Positions 1-8,527 of a stretch of 64,000 nt of DNA are shown piece by piece. The notes below the pieces were generated by a model. That model did no database searches. It saw nothing but the letters and a program-made list of their open reading frames with translations, and was not told the DNA's origin. Position numbers and translations under genes: made by a program. Numbering within the stretch: position 1 is the first letter of the stretch; every line of letters begins with the position of its first letter. The DNA comes from Parasutterella muris (lineage in GTDB: Bacteria > Pseudomonadota > Gammaproteobacteria > Burkholderiales > Burkholderiaceae_F). The stretch spans positions 1 to 64,000 of the forward strand of contig NZ_WSRP01000007.1 in assembly GCF_009767915.1 (NCBI RefSeq), given 5' to 3'.

Positions 1-126
1 TACTACTTCGGTGAAATCGCAGGGAAAAGACGGATGTTATTTGAAGCCCTCGGGGTTCCGGTTCCTGATGCAGAGCCTGAAAAGGCGCAGGTCTACGAAG
101 ACGACGAAGAAGAGACAGACTTCTAA
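1..126 (+). CDS. C-terminal 41 residues of an unidentified protein (cut by window edge)
   Basis: An open frame enters from the left edge in frame 1 and stops with TAA at 124-126. The 41 residues seen are hydrophilic and end in a strongly acidic tail (EDDEEETDF). I do not recognise the family from this fragment. In Burkholderiales the nuo operon normally lies on the far side of tpiA-secG-tRNA-Leu, but this gene points toward them on the opposite strand, so it is not nuoA in the usual arrangement. An overlapping short ATG-initiated frame at 11-211 is a shadow. Confidence 0.55.
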   Translation, partial: YYFGEIAGKRRMLFEALGVPVPDAEPEKAQVYEDDEEETDF

Positions 127-151
127 AGAAGATGCCTTCAGATTAAAAGCT

Positions 152-170
152 GAGCCTCTGCTAGAGGCTC
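152..170 (+). terminator. Perfect 7-bp hairpin downstream of the left-edge gene
   Basis: GAGCCTC and GAGGCTC pair perfectly around a 5-nt loop, 26 nt after the stop codon. No good T-run follows, so this may be a weak or factor-dependent terminator, or only an mRNA 3'-end stabiliser. Confidence 0.4.
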
Positions 171-212
171 TAGATTCTGCAATATTTCAGTCCTTCGTGA
201 TGTTTCGATGAA

Positions 213-253
213 AAAAATAAAAAGCCCGTAAAACTAAATTTACGGACTTTTAG
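213..253 (-). terminator. Terminator of the tpiA-secG-tRNA-Leu transcript
   Basis: On the minus strand an AAAAGTCCGTAAA arm pairs with TTTACGGGCTTTT and runs into a long T-run (the A-run at 211-222 on the plus strand). It lies just after the tRNA 3' end. The A/T tracts on both sides mean it could also end the plus-strand gene that stops at 126. Confidence 0.8.
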
Positions 254-258
254 AATTT

Positions 259-343
259 TGGTGCCTTCGATGAGACTCGAACTCATACGACTTTCGTCAC
301 CACCCCCTCAAGATGGCGTGTCTACCAATTTCACCACGAAGGC
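259..343 (-). tRNA. leuU: tRNA-Leu (anticodon GAG)
   Basis: Reading the minus strand, the acceptor arms GCCTTCG and CGAAGGC pair and are followed by ACCA, so CCA is encoded. The D-loop contains AATTGGTAGACAC, the anticodon stem CCATC/GGTGG holds the loop TTGAGGG (anticodon GAG), a long variable arm follows as expected for a class II leucine tRNA, and the T-loop is GTTCGAGTC. It lies 46 nt after secG on the same strand, the arrangement found in many beta- and gammaproteobacteria, and is probably processed from the secG transcript. Confidence 0.97.
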
Positions 344-389
344 TTTATTTATCGAATCTGATCTCCATCAGCTCCGAAAGATAGATATT

Positions 390-758
390 CTACTGCGGAA
401 TTAGATTTTTTGCAGGAGCATTAGTGGGTTCACTGCTCTTTTCCGTTGCCGGAGTTGTAACAGGAGCTTTCTGTTCAACCACTGTGCTCAGAACACCGCC
501 GGCTGCAGGCGCTTTGCGGACAGTCTGACCGCCGAAAGTTAAAGCCAGTGTCGCGCAGAAGAAAATTGTCGAGGCAATCGCAGTCGAGCGAGATAAAAAG
601 TTTGCACTGCCGGTCGCACCGAATAAAGAACCGGAAGCGCCGCCGCCAAACGCCGCACCCATGTCGGCACCTTTACCATGCTGAAGAAGAACCAGCACGA
701 TAATCGCTAAAGCAGACATTACCTGCAGCACTACAGCGATCGTAATCAATAATTGCAT
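390..758 (-). CDS. secG: Preprotein translocase subunit SecG
   Basis: SecG is the small, non-essential subunit of the SecYEG channel in the inner membrane and helps SecA-driven export. The 122-residue protein has the family plan: an N-terminal membrane helix (about residues 2-24), a conserved cytoplasmic stretch with [19 protein letters not shown], and a second helix (about 53-75) ending at a GQ. The C-terminal ~45 residues form an Ala/Pro/Thr-rich tail that varies among betaproteobacteria. It lies 13 nt after tpiA and 46 nt before tRNA-Leu, so all three probably share a transcript. Confidence 0.96.
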   Translation of the reverse strand: MQLLITIAVVLQVMSALAIIVLVLLQHGKGADMGAAFGGGASGSLFGATGSANFLSRSTAIASTIFFCATLALTFGGQTVRKAPAAGGVLSTVVEQKAPVTTPATEKSSEPTNAPAKNLIPQ

Positions 759-771
759 AATAAGTTTCCGT

Positions 772-1539
772 TTAAATCATGTCAGAACCGCAAGCGGCCT
801 GAGCTATTTCGTAAAATTCATTGGCTTTCAGCGAAGCCCCGCCAATTAAGCCTCCGTCAATATCATTGCACGCGAACAGTTCTTTCGCGTTCGAAGGCTT
901 TACGGAACCGCCGTATAAAATACGCAGCGCTTCCGCGGCACGCGGATCACGCGATTCTACACTATCCCTGAGCGCAGCGTGCACAACTTCAGCTTGCTGA
1001 GGCGTCGCGGTTTTACCAGTACCAATCGCCCAAACAGGTTCATAAGCGAGCGCACCCGAGGCTAAAGCTTCAGCGCCGATCGCGTCCAGAACCGCGTTAA
1101 GCTGAGACAAAACAACGTCAGAAGTTCTTCCGGCCTCTCTTTCTTCCAGTGTTTCGCCAACACAGACAATCGGACGCAGTCCATACTGAACGGCCATCTT
1201 TGCCTTGGCCGCAACGATCTCATTGGTTTCTCCAAGACCGTGACGACGCTCGGAATGACCGACAATAACCCAGGGACATCCGATATCTCTCAGCATCGCG
1301 GCGCTGACTTCACCGGTAAACGCGCCGTTCTCGTGCGCAGAACAGTCCTGAGCACCCGTGTTGATCATAAGCGCCGAAGTCAGGAAACTCTGCTGAAGTT
1401 CATTGAGATAAACAAAGGGAGAACACACAACCAACTCCGTGTCTAACGGAGAAAAAGCTGAAAATTCCTGCACCCATTTACGATTCGCTTCAAGGGAACC
1501 GTTCATTTTCCAATTCGCTACAACCAAATTTCTGCGCAT
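772..1539 (-). CDS. tpiA: Triosephosphate isomerase
   Basis: This enzyme interconverts dihydroxyacetone phosphate and glyceraldehyde 3-phosphate in glycolysis and gluconeogenesis in the cytoplasm. The 255-residue protein has the usual length. It shows the N-terminal NWKMN motif with catalytic Lys11, the VGHSERR motif with the electrophilic His, the [15 protein letters not shown] segment with the catalytic Glu and flexible loop 6, and the phosphate-binding YGGSVK and GGLIGGASL segments. It is followed closely by secG, the normal order in Burkholderiales. The ATG at 1539 is supported by the family start ([10 protein letters not shown]). Confidence 0.98.
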   Translation of the reverse strand: MRRNLVVANWKMNGSLEANRKWVQEFSAFSPLDTELVVCSPFVYLNELQQSFLTSALMINTGAQDCSAHENGAFTGEVSAAMLRDIGCPWVIVGHSERRHGLGETNEIVAAKAKMAVQYGLRPIVCVGETLEEREAGRTSDVVLSQLNAVLDAIGAEALASGALAYEPVWAIGTGKTATPQQAEVVHAALRDSVESRDPRAAEALRILYGGSVKPSNAKELFACNDIDGGLIGGASLKANEFYEIAQAACGSDMI

Positions 1540-1595
1540 CCGGGAACTCCGAACTGATTAATAATCGGACTATTTTAGTTGACTCGAGGAAAAAA

Positions 1596-2756
1596 CTAAA
1601 CCGCTTTAATCGGAATTTGTTTTACAGCACTTTGCTGAAGCCCGGCTTCCTTGCGCATAAGCCATTTACGGGAAGAACCGCTCTGATTGAATCCGACAGT
1701 TCTGCCGCGAGATTCAATTCTCTGCTGCAGGCCGGCTGCAAAAAATGAAGGATCGTCCGTAAGATTCGGCTTCTTATCGTAAAGCTGGTAATCACCTCGA
1801 TAACAAAGCGGCGTCAAATTCGGCATAATGACATTGGCCCCGTGTTCAATCCCCTTCTCTCGCCCTTCCGGATCAAGAACCTGAAGCGCAGTGGCCGCGG
1901 CAATGTTGATATTGCCGAGAACCAGCCGAGTGACTGCAATCATGTTCAGTGTCAGACGAATTAATTGCTTAGCCTCCATCTGTCCGATCTCTTTCAGATC
2001 CGCCCCTTCACTCATCAGGTACGGACCCATACCGATCATGTCGGCGTCAATTTTTTGAAAAAGACGAATGTCCGCACAAAGATCATGCAGCGTCTGACCC
2101 GGAATCCCGATCATAACGCCTGTGCCAACCTGATAGCCGCATTCTCTCAGCCACTGCAGACACTGCAGGCGATGCTCAAGATGCTTGTTCTTCTTCTTTG
2201 GCGTGTGATGAAGAAAATTAAAAAGTTCATGATTTGAAGTTTCAAAGCGGGCCAAATAGCGCAGATTATCTCTATTGCCGCTGCAATCGGCCCAGTATTC
2301 GTAAACTTCCTTCGTCTGATCTCCAAGAGAAAGCGTTATACCAACGCCGTTCGGCAGCTGCTCGCTTATCGTTTCAGCATGTATCGCGCGAAGTGCATCC
2401 GCAATAAATTCAATAAATTTAGGATCGTTTCTCTCTCCCGCCTGAAGACAGATGCTGCCGTAGCCGTGATCAGCCGCAAATTTGGCGCAGCCGACAATCT
2501 CCTCCTTTGTCATTTCAAAACGAGGAACCGAATGATTGTCTTTGCGAATACCGCAATAGCGGCAATCCGAAGTGCAGACATTTGATACTTCTATCAGGCC
2601 GCGGTAATAGACGTTGCTGCCCATCAGTTCAGTTGTCCGATCGTATGCGGCTTTCTGAAGCGCTCGGCAGTCCTGTTCGTCTTTCAGGCCTAAAAGATAA
2701 ACAATCTCTTCATCCGAAAAAACAGTTTGTTTGAGAAGAGTTTCTAAACTTTTCAT
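1596..2756 (-). CDS. hydE: HydE-like radical SAM protein ([FeFe]-hydrogenase maturase type)
   Basis: HydE enzymes act with HydF and HydG to build the 2Fe subcluster of [FeFe]-hydrogenase. The 386-residue protein carries the radical SAM cluster motif CxxxCxxC at C61, C65 and C68 in a VSNVCTSDCRYCGIR context. It also has HydE-like segments downstream: LQAGE, an RFETSNHELFNFLH segment, GYQVGTGVMIGIPGQT and ADMIGMGPYL. The related families PylB (methylornithine synthase) and BioB are alternatives; the pattern fits HydE best by eye. No hydrogenase, HydF or HydG is in the window. The gene sits alone between pnp and tpiA, inside a block that is otherwise conserved core synteny, which suggests insertion. 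A ~185-nt gap separates it from the pnp 3' end, and no strong ribosome-binding site precedes its ATG. Confidence 0.8.
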   Translation of the reverse strand: MKSLETLLKQTVFSDEEIVYLLGLKDEQDCRALQKAAYDRTTELMGSNVYYRGLIEVSNVCTSDCRYCGIRKDNHSVPRFEMTKEEIVGCAKFAADHGYGSICLQAGERNDPKFIEFIADALRAIHAETISEQLPNGVGITLSLGDQTKEVYEYWADCSGNRDNLRYLARFETSNHELFNFLHHTPKKKNKHLEHRLQCLQWLRECGYQVGTGVMIGIPGQTLHDLCADIRLFQKIDADMIGMGPYLMSEGADLKEIGQMEAKQLIRLTLNMIAVTRLVLGNINIAAATALQVLDPEGREKGIEHGANVIMPNLTPLCYRGDYQLYDKKPNLTDDPSFFAAGLQQRIESRGRTVGFNQSGSSRKWLMRKEAGLQQSAVKQIPIKAV

Positions 2757-2887
2757 ATCTTTTCTTTCATCTGCTCGTTCCGCTCAGCTCAGTAAACTTA
2801 TCACCGGACGACACGATTGATTTACTTTAAGATTGCAATATCTGCAAATATAGCGCAAATGATTTAATTTTTGGTAAGTGTTGAATT

Positions 2888-2924
2888 ATAAAAATCCCGA
2901 TGAAATGTTCGTTCCACCGGGATT
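2888..2924 (-). terminator. Rho-independent terminator after pnp
   Basis: On the minus strand AATCCCG pairs with CGGGATT across an 18-nt loop and is followed by TTTTTAT. It starts 18 nt after the pnp stop codon and separates pnp from the hydE-like gene. Confidence 0.8.
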
Positions 2925-2941
2925 ATCTTTTAAAGGATCAA

Positions 2942-5140
2942 TTAGCCTTTGATAACGTCAGGACTTTCATTTTCCTGCTGTTCCGCTTTTTCTTCCTTGA
3001 CGGGCTTTTCAAGCAAAGCCTTCATGGAAAGACGGATACGGCCTTTTTCATCCATTTCCAGTACCTTAACGCGGACAACCTGACCTTCCTTCAGATAATC
3101 GCCAACCTGGTTGACACGCTCATGGGCGATCTGGCTGATATGAAGCAGTCCGTCTCTTCCTGGCAGTACCTGAACAATGGCGCCGAAATCGAGAAGTTTC
3201 TGAACTGTGCCTTCATAAACCTTACCAACTTCAACTTCAGCAGTAATCTCTTCGATTCTGCGGCGGGCTTCCTGGCCGGCAGCCTGATCAACAGAAGCAA
3301 TGGTCACAGAACCGTCGTCTTCAATGTTGATTGTTGTTCCAGTTTCTTCGGTCAGCGCGCGGATAACGGCACCGCCCTTACCGATCACGTCACGAATCTT
3401 CTCGGGGTTGATCTTGAAGCTGATCAGACGAGGAGCGTATGGAGAAAGCTCTGTCTTCGGAGCGGAGAGCGCTTCATGCATCTTAGAAAGAATATGCATA
3501 CGGCCTTCTTTAGCCTGAGCCAAAGCGACCTGCATAATTTCTTTGTTGATACCTTCAATCTTGATATCCATCTGCAGAGCGGTCACGCCGTGATCCGTAC
3601 CGGCAACCTTAAAGTCCATATCGCCAAGGTGGTCTTCATCACCAAGAATATCGGTCAGAACTGCAAACTTATTGCCTTCCTTAATAAGACCCATTGCGAC
3701 GCCGGCAACGAAATCGCTCAGCGGAACACCGGCGTCCATCAGAGAGAGGCAGCCGCCGCAGACGCTGGCCATAGAAGAAGAACCGTTGGATTCGCAGATT
3801 TCGCTAACAACACGCATGGTGTACTGGAAATCTTCTTCCTTAGGAAGAACGGCAAGAAGAGCTCGTTTTGCAAGACGTCCGTGGCCGATTTCACGGCGCT
3901 TCGGAGAACCGACGCGGCCGGTTTCACCGGTAGCAAACGGAGGCATGTTGTAGTGAAGCATGAAGCGTTCACGCTGTTCGCCGGTCAGACTGTCAACAAC
4001 CTGTTCGTCCTGCTTTGTACCGAGCGTAGTGACAACAAGCGCCTGGGTTTCACCGCGGGTAAAGAGCGCAGAACCATGAGCGCGCGGAAGAACTCCGGTA
4101 CGAATTTCAATCGGACGTACAGTGCGGGTATCACGGCCATCAATACGAGGTTCACCGTTAAGGATCTTACCGCGGACGTGCTGAGCTTCCATCTCAAAGA
4201 GGATGTTGTTGACTTCGTTTTCTCCGATTTCGCCAAGCTCGCCGGCTTCAACAGCCGCATCAACCTTCGCGTTAACATCTTCATATACCGCACGCAGGCA
4301 TTCGTTTCTATCCTGCTTGCTTCTGTGTTCAAACGCTTCATGAATGCGGTTGCCGACGATTTCGGTAATGAGGGCGACGAGTTTCGGATCTCTCGGAGCA
4401 GGCTGCCAATCCCACAGCGGTTTGCCGCCTTCTTCCACCAGTTCGTCAATCGCGTCGATAACGACCTGCATCTTCTCGTGACCAAACATAACGGCGCCGA
4501 GCATGACTTCTTCAGAGAGCTGATCCGCTTCGGATTCCACCATCAGAACGGCTCTTTCAGTACCCGCGACAACCAAGTCCAGCTTGGAGTCCTTCATCTG
4601 AGAAAGATTCGGGCAGAGAACATACTCATTATTGATATAACCGACGCGCGCGGCCGCGATCGGTCCGTTGAAGGGGACGCCGGAAACAGCAAGTGCCGCA
4701 GATGCAGCGATCATGGAAGGAATATCCGGATCAACTTCAGAGTTCACGGAAAGAACATGAATAATGATCTGAACTTCGTTAAAGAATCCTTCCGGGAAAA
4801 GCGGACGAATCGGACGGTCGATCAGACGGGAAGTCAGAGTTTCTTTTTCGCTCGGACGGCCTTCACGTTTAAAGAAGCCGCCGGGGATTTTTCCCGCAGC
4901 ATAGGTTTTTTCAATGTAATCGACTGTCAGAGGGAAGAAATCCTGTCCAGGTTTGATTTCTTTTTTTGCAACTACGGTTGCAAGCACCACGGTGTCATCC
5001 ATGTCGCAGAGAACTGCGCCTGTGGCCTGACGAGCGATTTCACCGGTTTCAAGGCGAACCTTATGGTCGCCGTACTGAAAAGATTTAACTACTTTGTTAA
5101 ACATCGTCATGACGATTTTTCCTTTTTTATTCCCCGGCAC
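2942..5140 (-). CDS. pnp: Polyribonucleotide nucleotidyltransferase (PNPase)
   Basis: PNPase degrades RNA 3' to 5' by phosphorolysis and is a core of the degradosome. The 732 residues contain two RNase PH-like domains (about 10-230 and 315-550; the second includes [15 protein letters not shown] and the [12 protein letters not shown] metal-site region), then a KH domain ([15 protein letters not shown]) and a C-terminal S1 domain ([20 protein letters not shown]). The acidic C-terminal extension is short. The first residue could be 5140 ([16 protein letters not shown]) or the ATG at 5104 ([12 protein letters not shown]); the latter matches the usual family start better. It follows rpsO on the same strand, as in most proteobacteria, with two hairpins between them. 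Confidence 0.97.
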   Translation of the reverse strand: MPGNKKGKIVMTMFNKVVKSFQYGDHKVRLETGEIARQATGAVLCDMDDTVVLATVVAKKEIKPGQDFFPLTVDYIEKTYAAGKIPGGFFKREGRPSEKETLTSRLIDRPIRPLFPEGFFNEVQIIIHVLSVNSEVDPDIPSMIAASAALAVSGVPFNGPIAAARVGYINNEYVLCPNLSQMKDSKLDLVVAGTERAVLMVESEADQLSEEVMLGAVMFGHEKMQVVIDAIDELVEEGGKPLWDWQPAPRDPKLVALITEIVGNRIHEAFEHRSKQDRNECLRAVYEDVNAKVDAAVEAGELGEIGENEVNNILFEMEAQHVRGKILNGEPRIDGRDTRTVRPIEIRTGVLPRAHGSALFTRGETQALVVTTLGTKQDEQVVDSLTGEQRERFMLHYNMPPFATGETGRVGSPKRREIGHGRLAKRALLAVLPKEEDFQYTMRVVSEICESNGSSSMASVCGGCLSLMDAGVPLSDFVAGVAMGLIKEGNKFAVLTDILGDEDHLGDMDFKVAGTDHGVTALQMDIKIEGINKEIMQVALAQAKEGRMHILSKMHEALSAPKTELSPYAPRLISFKINPEKIRDVIGKGGAVIRALTEETGTTINIEDDGSVTIASVDQAAGQEARRRIEEITAEVEVGKVYEGTVQKLLDFGAIVQVLPGRDGLLHISQIAHERVNQVGDYLKEGQVVRVKVLEMDEKGRIRLSMKALLEKPVKEEKAEQQENESPDVIKG

Positions 5141-5159
5141 ATTGCGGTATCTACGACTC

Positions 5160-5174
5160 GGCGGCTAAGCCGCC
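5160..5174 (-). other. Hairpin in the rpsO-pnp spacer, just before pnp
   Basis: GGCGGC and GCCGCC pair around a 3-nt loop. It lies in the pnp leader. In enterobacteria RNase III cuts a pnp leader stem and PNPase then represses its own mRNA; this stem is shorter, so an analogous role is only a suggestion. Confidence 0.45.
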
Positions 5175-5232
5175 TTACGTACATACAGCAACGCGCCCGA
5201 GGCAAACAATAATTCAGCAATACAAACAAACA

Positions 5233-5266
5233 CAGCGGTCCACGGCTATGACGCCGAAGACCGCTG
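5233..5266 (-). terminator. Long hairpin after rpsO (attenuator or RNase processing site)
   Basis: CAGCGGTC pairs with GACCGCTG, and inside them CGGC pairs with GCCG, giving a 12-bp stem with one small internal loop. It starts 23 nt after the rpsO stop. A T-rich tract (TGTTTGTTTGT) follows on the minus strand, so it may act as a leaky terminator controlling read-through into pnp, or as an RNase III site. Confidence 0.6.
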
Positions 5267-5289
5267 CCAAAATCATCCTACCGACAAAA

Positions 5290-5559
5290 TTACTTGCGCA
5301 GACCGAGAGATTCGATCAGAGCTTTATAACCGTCGAGGTTTGTTCTCTTGAGATAATCAAGAAGTTTACGACGGCGAGAGACCATCTTCAGAAGGCCGCG
5401 ACGGCTGTGATGATCTTTCGGGTTGGCTTTGAAGTGCTCAGTGAGTTCGTTGATACGAGCTGTCAGGAGAGCAACCTGAACCTGAGAGGAACCGGTGTCA
5501 CCCTGAGACTGGGCGTACTTCGCAATGATTTCAGCTTTCTGTGCAGTAGACTGTGCCAT
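5290..5559 (-). CDS. rpsO: 30S ribosomal protein S15
   Basis: S15 binds the central domain of 16S rRNA early in 30S assembly and often represses its own mRNA. The 89 residues match the family length and contain the conserved [26 protein letters not shown] segment region in shortened form here as [10 protein letters not shown] and HHSRRGLL, followed by RRKLLDYLK. The ATG at 5559 is preceded by AAAGGAAATTTTAAA, a good ribosome-binding site. It is followed by pnp, the usual pairing. A probable promoter lies about 80 nt upstream. Confidence 0.98.
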   Translation of the reverse strand: MAQSTAQKAEIIAKYAQSQGDTGSSQVQVALLTARINELTEHFKANPKDHHSRRGLLKMVSRRRKLLDYLKRTNLDGYKALIESLGLRK

Positions 5560-5639
5560 TTTAAAATTTCCTTTGCCTTTTAGGCGTTACGTGCGATCCC
5601 GCTGGAAATACATCGGGACGTGTTTAAAAACGAACATGA

Positions 5640-5645
5640 ATTATA
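5640..5645 (-). promoter_or_regulatory. Probable -10 element of the rpsO promoter
   Basis: A consensus TATAAT is read on the minus strand, with A/T-rich sequence upstream that could serve as an UP element. I see no good -35 box at 16-18 nt. It would give a 5' leader of roughly 73 nt, enough for S15 autoregulation. Confidence 0.5.
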
Positions 5646-5777
5646 TAGGAAAATCCCGATCTGCCCATTAAAAACAAATAAAAATCTTACCTTTATTTAC
5701 TTTAGACAATCATTTGGTGCGTGCCGCCAATTCATCTAGGAGGTAATAAAACTCTGTTTTAATCCTAAATTCAAAGC

Positions 5778-5828
5778 ATTCAGCCGGTTTCGAGGTCCTC
5801 TTCCGTATAGAACCATTACGGGCTGAAT
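5778..5828. repeat. Inverted repeat with 8-bp arms between leuA and rpsO
   Basis: ATTCAGCC at 5778-5785 is matched by GGCTGAAT at 5821-5828, and inside it GGTT (5786-5789) faces AACC (5811-5814). It could be a second leuA terminator stem or a small structured RNA; nothing else supports either. Confidence 0.4.
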
Positions 5829-5899
5829 TAAGACTAATCAGACTCTAATCAATATCCGAAACTTTTCCATACTCAGCCGCAGCAGACCTAAAAGTGAGA

Positions 5900-5919
5900 A
5901 CGGGCGTTAATACGCCCGT
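5900..5919 (-). terminator. Hairpin after leuA
   Basis: ACGGGCGT pairs with ACGCCCGT around a 4-nt loop, starting 17 nt after the leuA stop. The minus-strand tail (TCTCACTTTT) is only moderately T-rich. Confidence 0.6.
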
Positions 5920-5936
5920 CCGAAACAAAAAGAAAA

Positions 5937-7496
5937 TTAAGGAGTCGGTTCCTGGCCGAACTGCGGATTGGTTCTCTCCGCCTGATTCGTGAGCTTATTC
6001 AGCGCGTCAAGGTAAGCTTTAGCACTCGCGGCAAGAATATCTGGGTCTGAACCGTTGCCGTTCACAACTCGTCCGCCTAAAGTCAGTCTGACAGTAACTT
6101 CGCCCTGAGACTCCGCTCCGCTCGTCAGCGCGTTGATCGAGAAAAGAAGCAGCTCTGCCCCGCTCTTGGCGCAGCTTTCAATTGCTCTGAAAGTCGCATC
6201 AACCGGACCGTTGCCGTCTGCTCTTCCGACCCGCTCTTCGCCGTGGTCCATGTAAACAACTTCCGCCTGAGGACGCTGTCCTGTCTCACTCGACTGTTTC
6301 AGTGAAACAAAATGAATCGCCTGCTGCACTACATTGCGTGTATCAAAGAGCGACTGAATGTCTTCATCAAAAATTTCAGACTTGCGGTCTGCCAGATCTT
6401 TAAAGCGTGCGAACGCTTCATCAATCTCTGTTTCACTCTTGGTCGGAATCGCTAGTTCTCGAACTCGCTGACGGAAAGCAGAACGCCCAGAGAGTTTTCC
6501 CAGCACCATACGGTTGCTCTTCCAGCCGACAGACTCCGGAGTCATGATTTCATAAGTTTCTTTGCTCTTTAATACGCCGTCCTGATGGATACCGGAGGCA
6601 TGAGCAAAGGCGTTGGCGCCCACAATCGCTTTATTAGGCTGAATCGGGAAGCCGGTAATGGAAGAAACCAGTTTGGAAGCCGGGACTAACTGCTGGGTAT
6701 TAATGTCCACGCCGAGGTTAAAGTAGTCGTTGCGGGTCTTGACCGCCATAACGAGCTCTTCCAGCGCGCAGTTGCCGGCTCTTTCTCCCAAACCGTTAAT
6801 CGAGCATTCCACCTGACGGGCTCCGCCGTGGATGACACCGGAGAGCGAATTGGCAAGCGCAAGCCCTAGGTCATTATGACAGTGCACCGACCAGACGGCC
6901 TGATCCGCGTTATAAACATGCTCGCGCAGATCTTTAATGAAATGTCCGAACTGAGACGGAAGCGCATAGCCGACCGTGTCCGGAATATTGATCGTGGTCG
7001 CGCCTTCGCGGATCGCAGCTTCAATGATGCGATACAGGAATTCCGGCGCTGATCTCGAAGCATCTTCACAGGAAAACTCAATATCGTCCGTATATTCTTT
7101 TGCGACACGAATCGCTTCAACCGCACGCGCGATAACCTGCTCAGGCGTCATCTGGAGTTTCTTCTCCATATGCAGCGTAGAAGTCGCAATAAACGTATGG
7201 ATACGTCTTCTCGGAGCTGCGGCAATCGCCTCGCCCGCTTTGCGGACGTCTTCGACTTTTGCTCGCGCGAGCGAGCAGACCGTGGAATTGCGAATCGATT
7301 TCGCAATCGCGCAGACCGCTTCGAAATCTCCCGGTGAAGCGGCCGCGAAACCGGCCTCAATGACATCCACTCCCAAAAATTCCAGTTTTTTGGCGATTCT
7401 CAGTTTGTCCGAAGCGCTCATGCCCGCTCCGGGACTCTGTTCTCCGTCGCGCAGAGTAGTATCAAAAATAATGAGTTTATCGCGTACTTTGTTCAT
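5937..7496 (-). CDS. leuA: 2-isopropylmalate synthase
   Basis: LeuA condenses acetyl-CoA with 2-oxoisovalerate, the first committed step of leucine synthesis. The 519-residue protein starts with the [13 protein letters not shown] motif (Arg16, Asp17), has the metal-binding HCHNDLGLA segment, the GLGERAGN motif and the HASGIHQDG segment, and ends with the regulatory LeuA dimer domain (about residues 380-505) that binds leucine for feedback inhibition. It follows psd and pssA, the Burkholderiales order, but a terminator after pssA and a promoter-like sequence at 7534-7562 suggest it is transcribed on its own. No leader-peptide attenuator was seen. Confidence 0.98.
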   Translation of the reverse strand: MNKVRDKLIIFDTTLRDGEQSPGAGMSASDKLRIAKKLEFLGVDVIEAGFAAASPGDFEAVCAIAKSIRNSTVCSLARAKVEDVRKAGEAIAAAPRRRIHTFIATSTLHMEKKLQMTPEQVIARAVEAIRVAKEYTDDIEFSCEDASRSAPEFLYRIIEAAIREGATTINIPDTVGYALPSQFGHFIKDLREHVYNADQAVWSVHCHNDLGLALANSLSGVIHGGARQVECSINGLGERAGNCALEELVMAVKTRNDYFNLGVDINTQQLVPASKLVSSITGFPIQPNKAIVGANAFAHASGIHQDGVLKSKETYEIMTPESVGWKSNRMVLGKLSGRSAFRQRVRELAIPTKSETEIDEAFARFKDLADRKSEIFDEDIQSLFDTRNVVQQAIHFVSLKQSSETGQRPQAEVVYMDHGEERVGRADGNGPVDATFRAIESCAKSGAELLLFSINALTSGAESQGEVTVRLTLGGRVVNGNGSDPDILAASAKAYLDALNKLTNQAERTNPQFGQEPTP

Positions 7497-7533
7497 TTTT
7501 ATTTCTCTTTAGGTTTTGGCCCGTAACCTATTA

Positions 7534-7562
7534 AGTATAGAGGTCAAAGACTTTCGCACCAA
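7534..7562 (-). promoter_or_regulatory. Probable sigma-70 promoter of leuA
   Basis: On the minus strand TTGGTG is followed after 17 nt by TATACT (5 of 6 consensus bases). Transcription would start about 30 nt upstream of the leuA ATG. Confidence 0.5.
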
Positions 7563-7593
7563 GTTTTTTGCCATTGTTTTACCGCAGAAAACA

Positions 7594-7619
7594 AGAAAAA
7601 AGCCCGGACAATGCCGGGC
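7594..7619 (-). terminator. Rho-independent terminator after pssA
   Basis: GCCCGG pairs with CCGGGC and is followed by a T-rich tail on the minus strand. It lies 22 nt after the pssA stop. Confidence 0.8.
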
Positions 7620-7640
7620 GGAATTATGCGGATCTACAGC

Positions 7641-8513
7641 TTAGTGCTGCTCATCCTCTGGTTCGTCAAAATCAATATCGGAACGCTGAGGAATGACCGG
7701 GTTGGGCTGTCCGGTGTACCAGAGATAGAACTGATAAACAAAACCGGAAAGCGCGTACAGGCAGAAGAGGATAAAGACCATCAAGGCCGGATCCGTCGAC
7801 AGGATAAAGAGCAGAATCACGGCGGCGATCAGAACCCAGAAAGGCACGCTTTTGCCGTAATGGAAGCTCTTGCCGGAATAGAATGGCGCATTGCAGACCA
7901 TGGTAAGACCTGCATAAACCGTAATAATCATGGCAAGCCAAGGCAGCCAGTCACTGTTCACCGGCATTCTCTGATCCACAGCGAGCCAGACAAAACCTGC
8001 GACCAACGCAGCGGCCGCCGGAGAAGGCAGTCCCTGGAAGAAGCTCTTATCCACTACGCCGATGTTCGTGTTAAAGCGCGCAAGACGAAGCGCTGCGCCC
8101 GCGCAGTACACAAACGCCGCGGCCCAGCCGAGTCGTCCGAGATCGTGAAGCGCCCACTGATAAACCACCATCGCAGGCGCCATACCGAACGCGCACATAT
8201 CGGCGAGCGAGTCAAACTGCTCGCCAAATGAACTCTGAGTATGTGTGAGACGCGCGACACGGCCGTCGCAGCCGTCCAGAATCATGGAGACGAAAATCGC
8301 GATCGCTGCCTTCTCGAAGTCGCCCGCCATAGCGACCACAACCGCATAGAAACCGGAGAAAAGACTTGAGAGCGTAAAAAGATTCGGCAGTAAATAAATG
8401 CCTTTTTTACGAACCGTGTTAATTCTCTCTTTCACAAGAGCCTGCGGCGTTACGCGAGGACGCGGTTTGAAGTTTCTTCTGAGCGCCGGTCTGTTTTTAT
8501 TTTGAATTGCCAT
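7641..8513 (-). CDS. pssA: CDP-diacylglycerol-serine O-phosphatidyltransferase
   Basis: PssA makes phosphatidylserine from CDP-diacylglycerol and serine at the inner membrane; Psd then decarboxylates it to phosphatidylethanolamine. The 290-residue protein has the CDP-alcohol phosphatidyltransferase signature with its spacing intact in DGRVARLTHTQSSFGEQFD plus the final SLAD, and about 7-8 membrane segments. Its basic N-terminus (KNRPALRRNFKPRPR) precedes the first helix. It is the membrane (subclass II) type found in betaproteobacteria, not the soluble E. coli enzyme. It lies 14 nt after psd, so the two are surely co-transcribed. Confidence 0.96.
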   Translation of the reverse strand: MAIQNKNRPALRRNFKPRPRVTPQALVKERINTVRKKGIYLLPNLFTLSSLFSGFYAVVVAMAGDFEKAAIAIFVSMILDGCDGRVARLTHTQSSFGEQFDSLADMCAFGMAPAMVVYQWALHDLGRLGWAAAFVYCAGAALRLARFNTNIGVVDKSFFQGLPSPAAAALVAGFVWLAVDQRMPVNSDWLPWLAMIITVYAGLTMVCNAPFYSGKSFHYGKSVPFWVLIAAVILLFILSTDPALMVFILFCLYALSGFVYQFYLWYTGQPNPVIPQRSDIDFDEPEDEQH

Positions 8514-8527
8514 TGGAGCGTCTCCGG

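Larger units (their letters stand above)
5567..5936. other. Intergenic region between rpsO and leuA
   Basis: This 370-nt gap holds the probable rpsO promoter (-10 at 5640-5645), an inverted repeat with 8-bp arms (5778-5785 and 5821-5828) and a hairpin downstream of leuA (5900-5919). No reading frame of coding character was seen. Confidence 0.6.

Noticed and set aside
2900-5212. A 770-residue plus-strand reading frame
   Set aside because: It lies fully opposite pnp, which is certain from domain content. Its composition (many Phe, Asn, Arg) is that of an antisense shadow.
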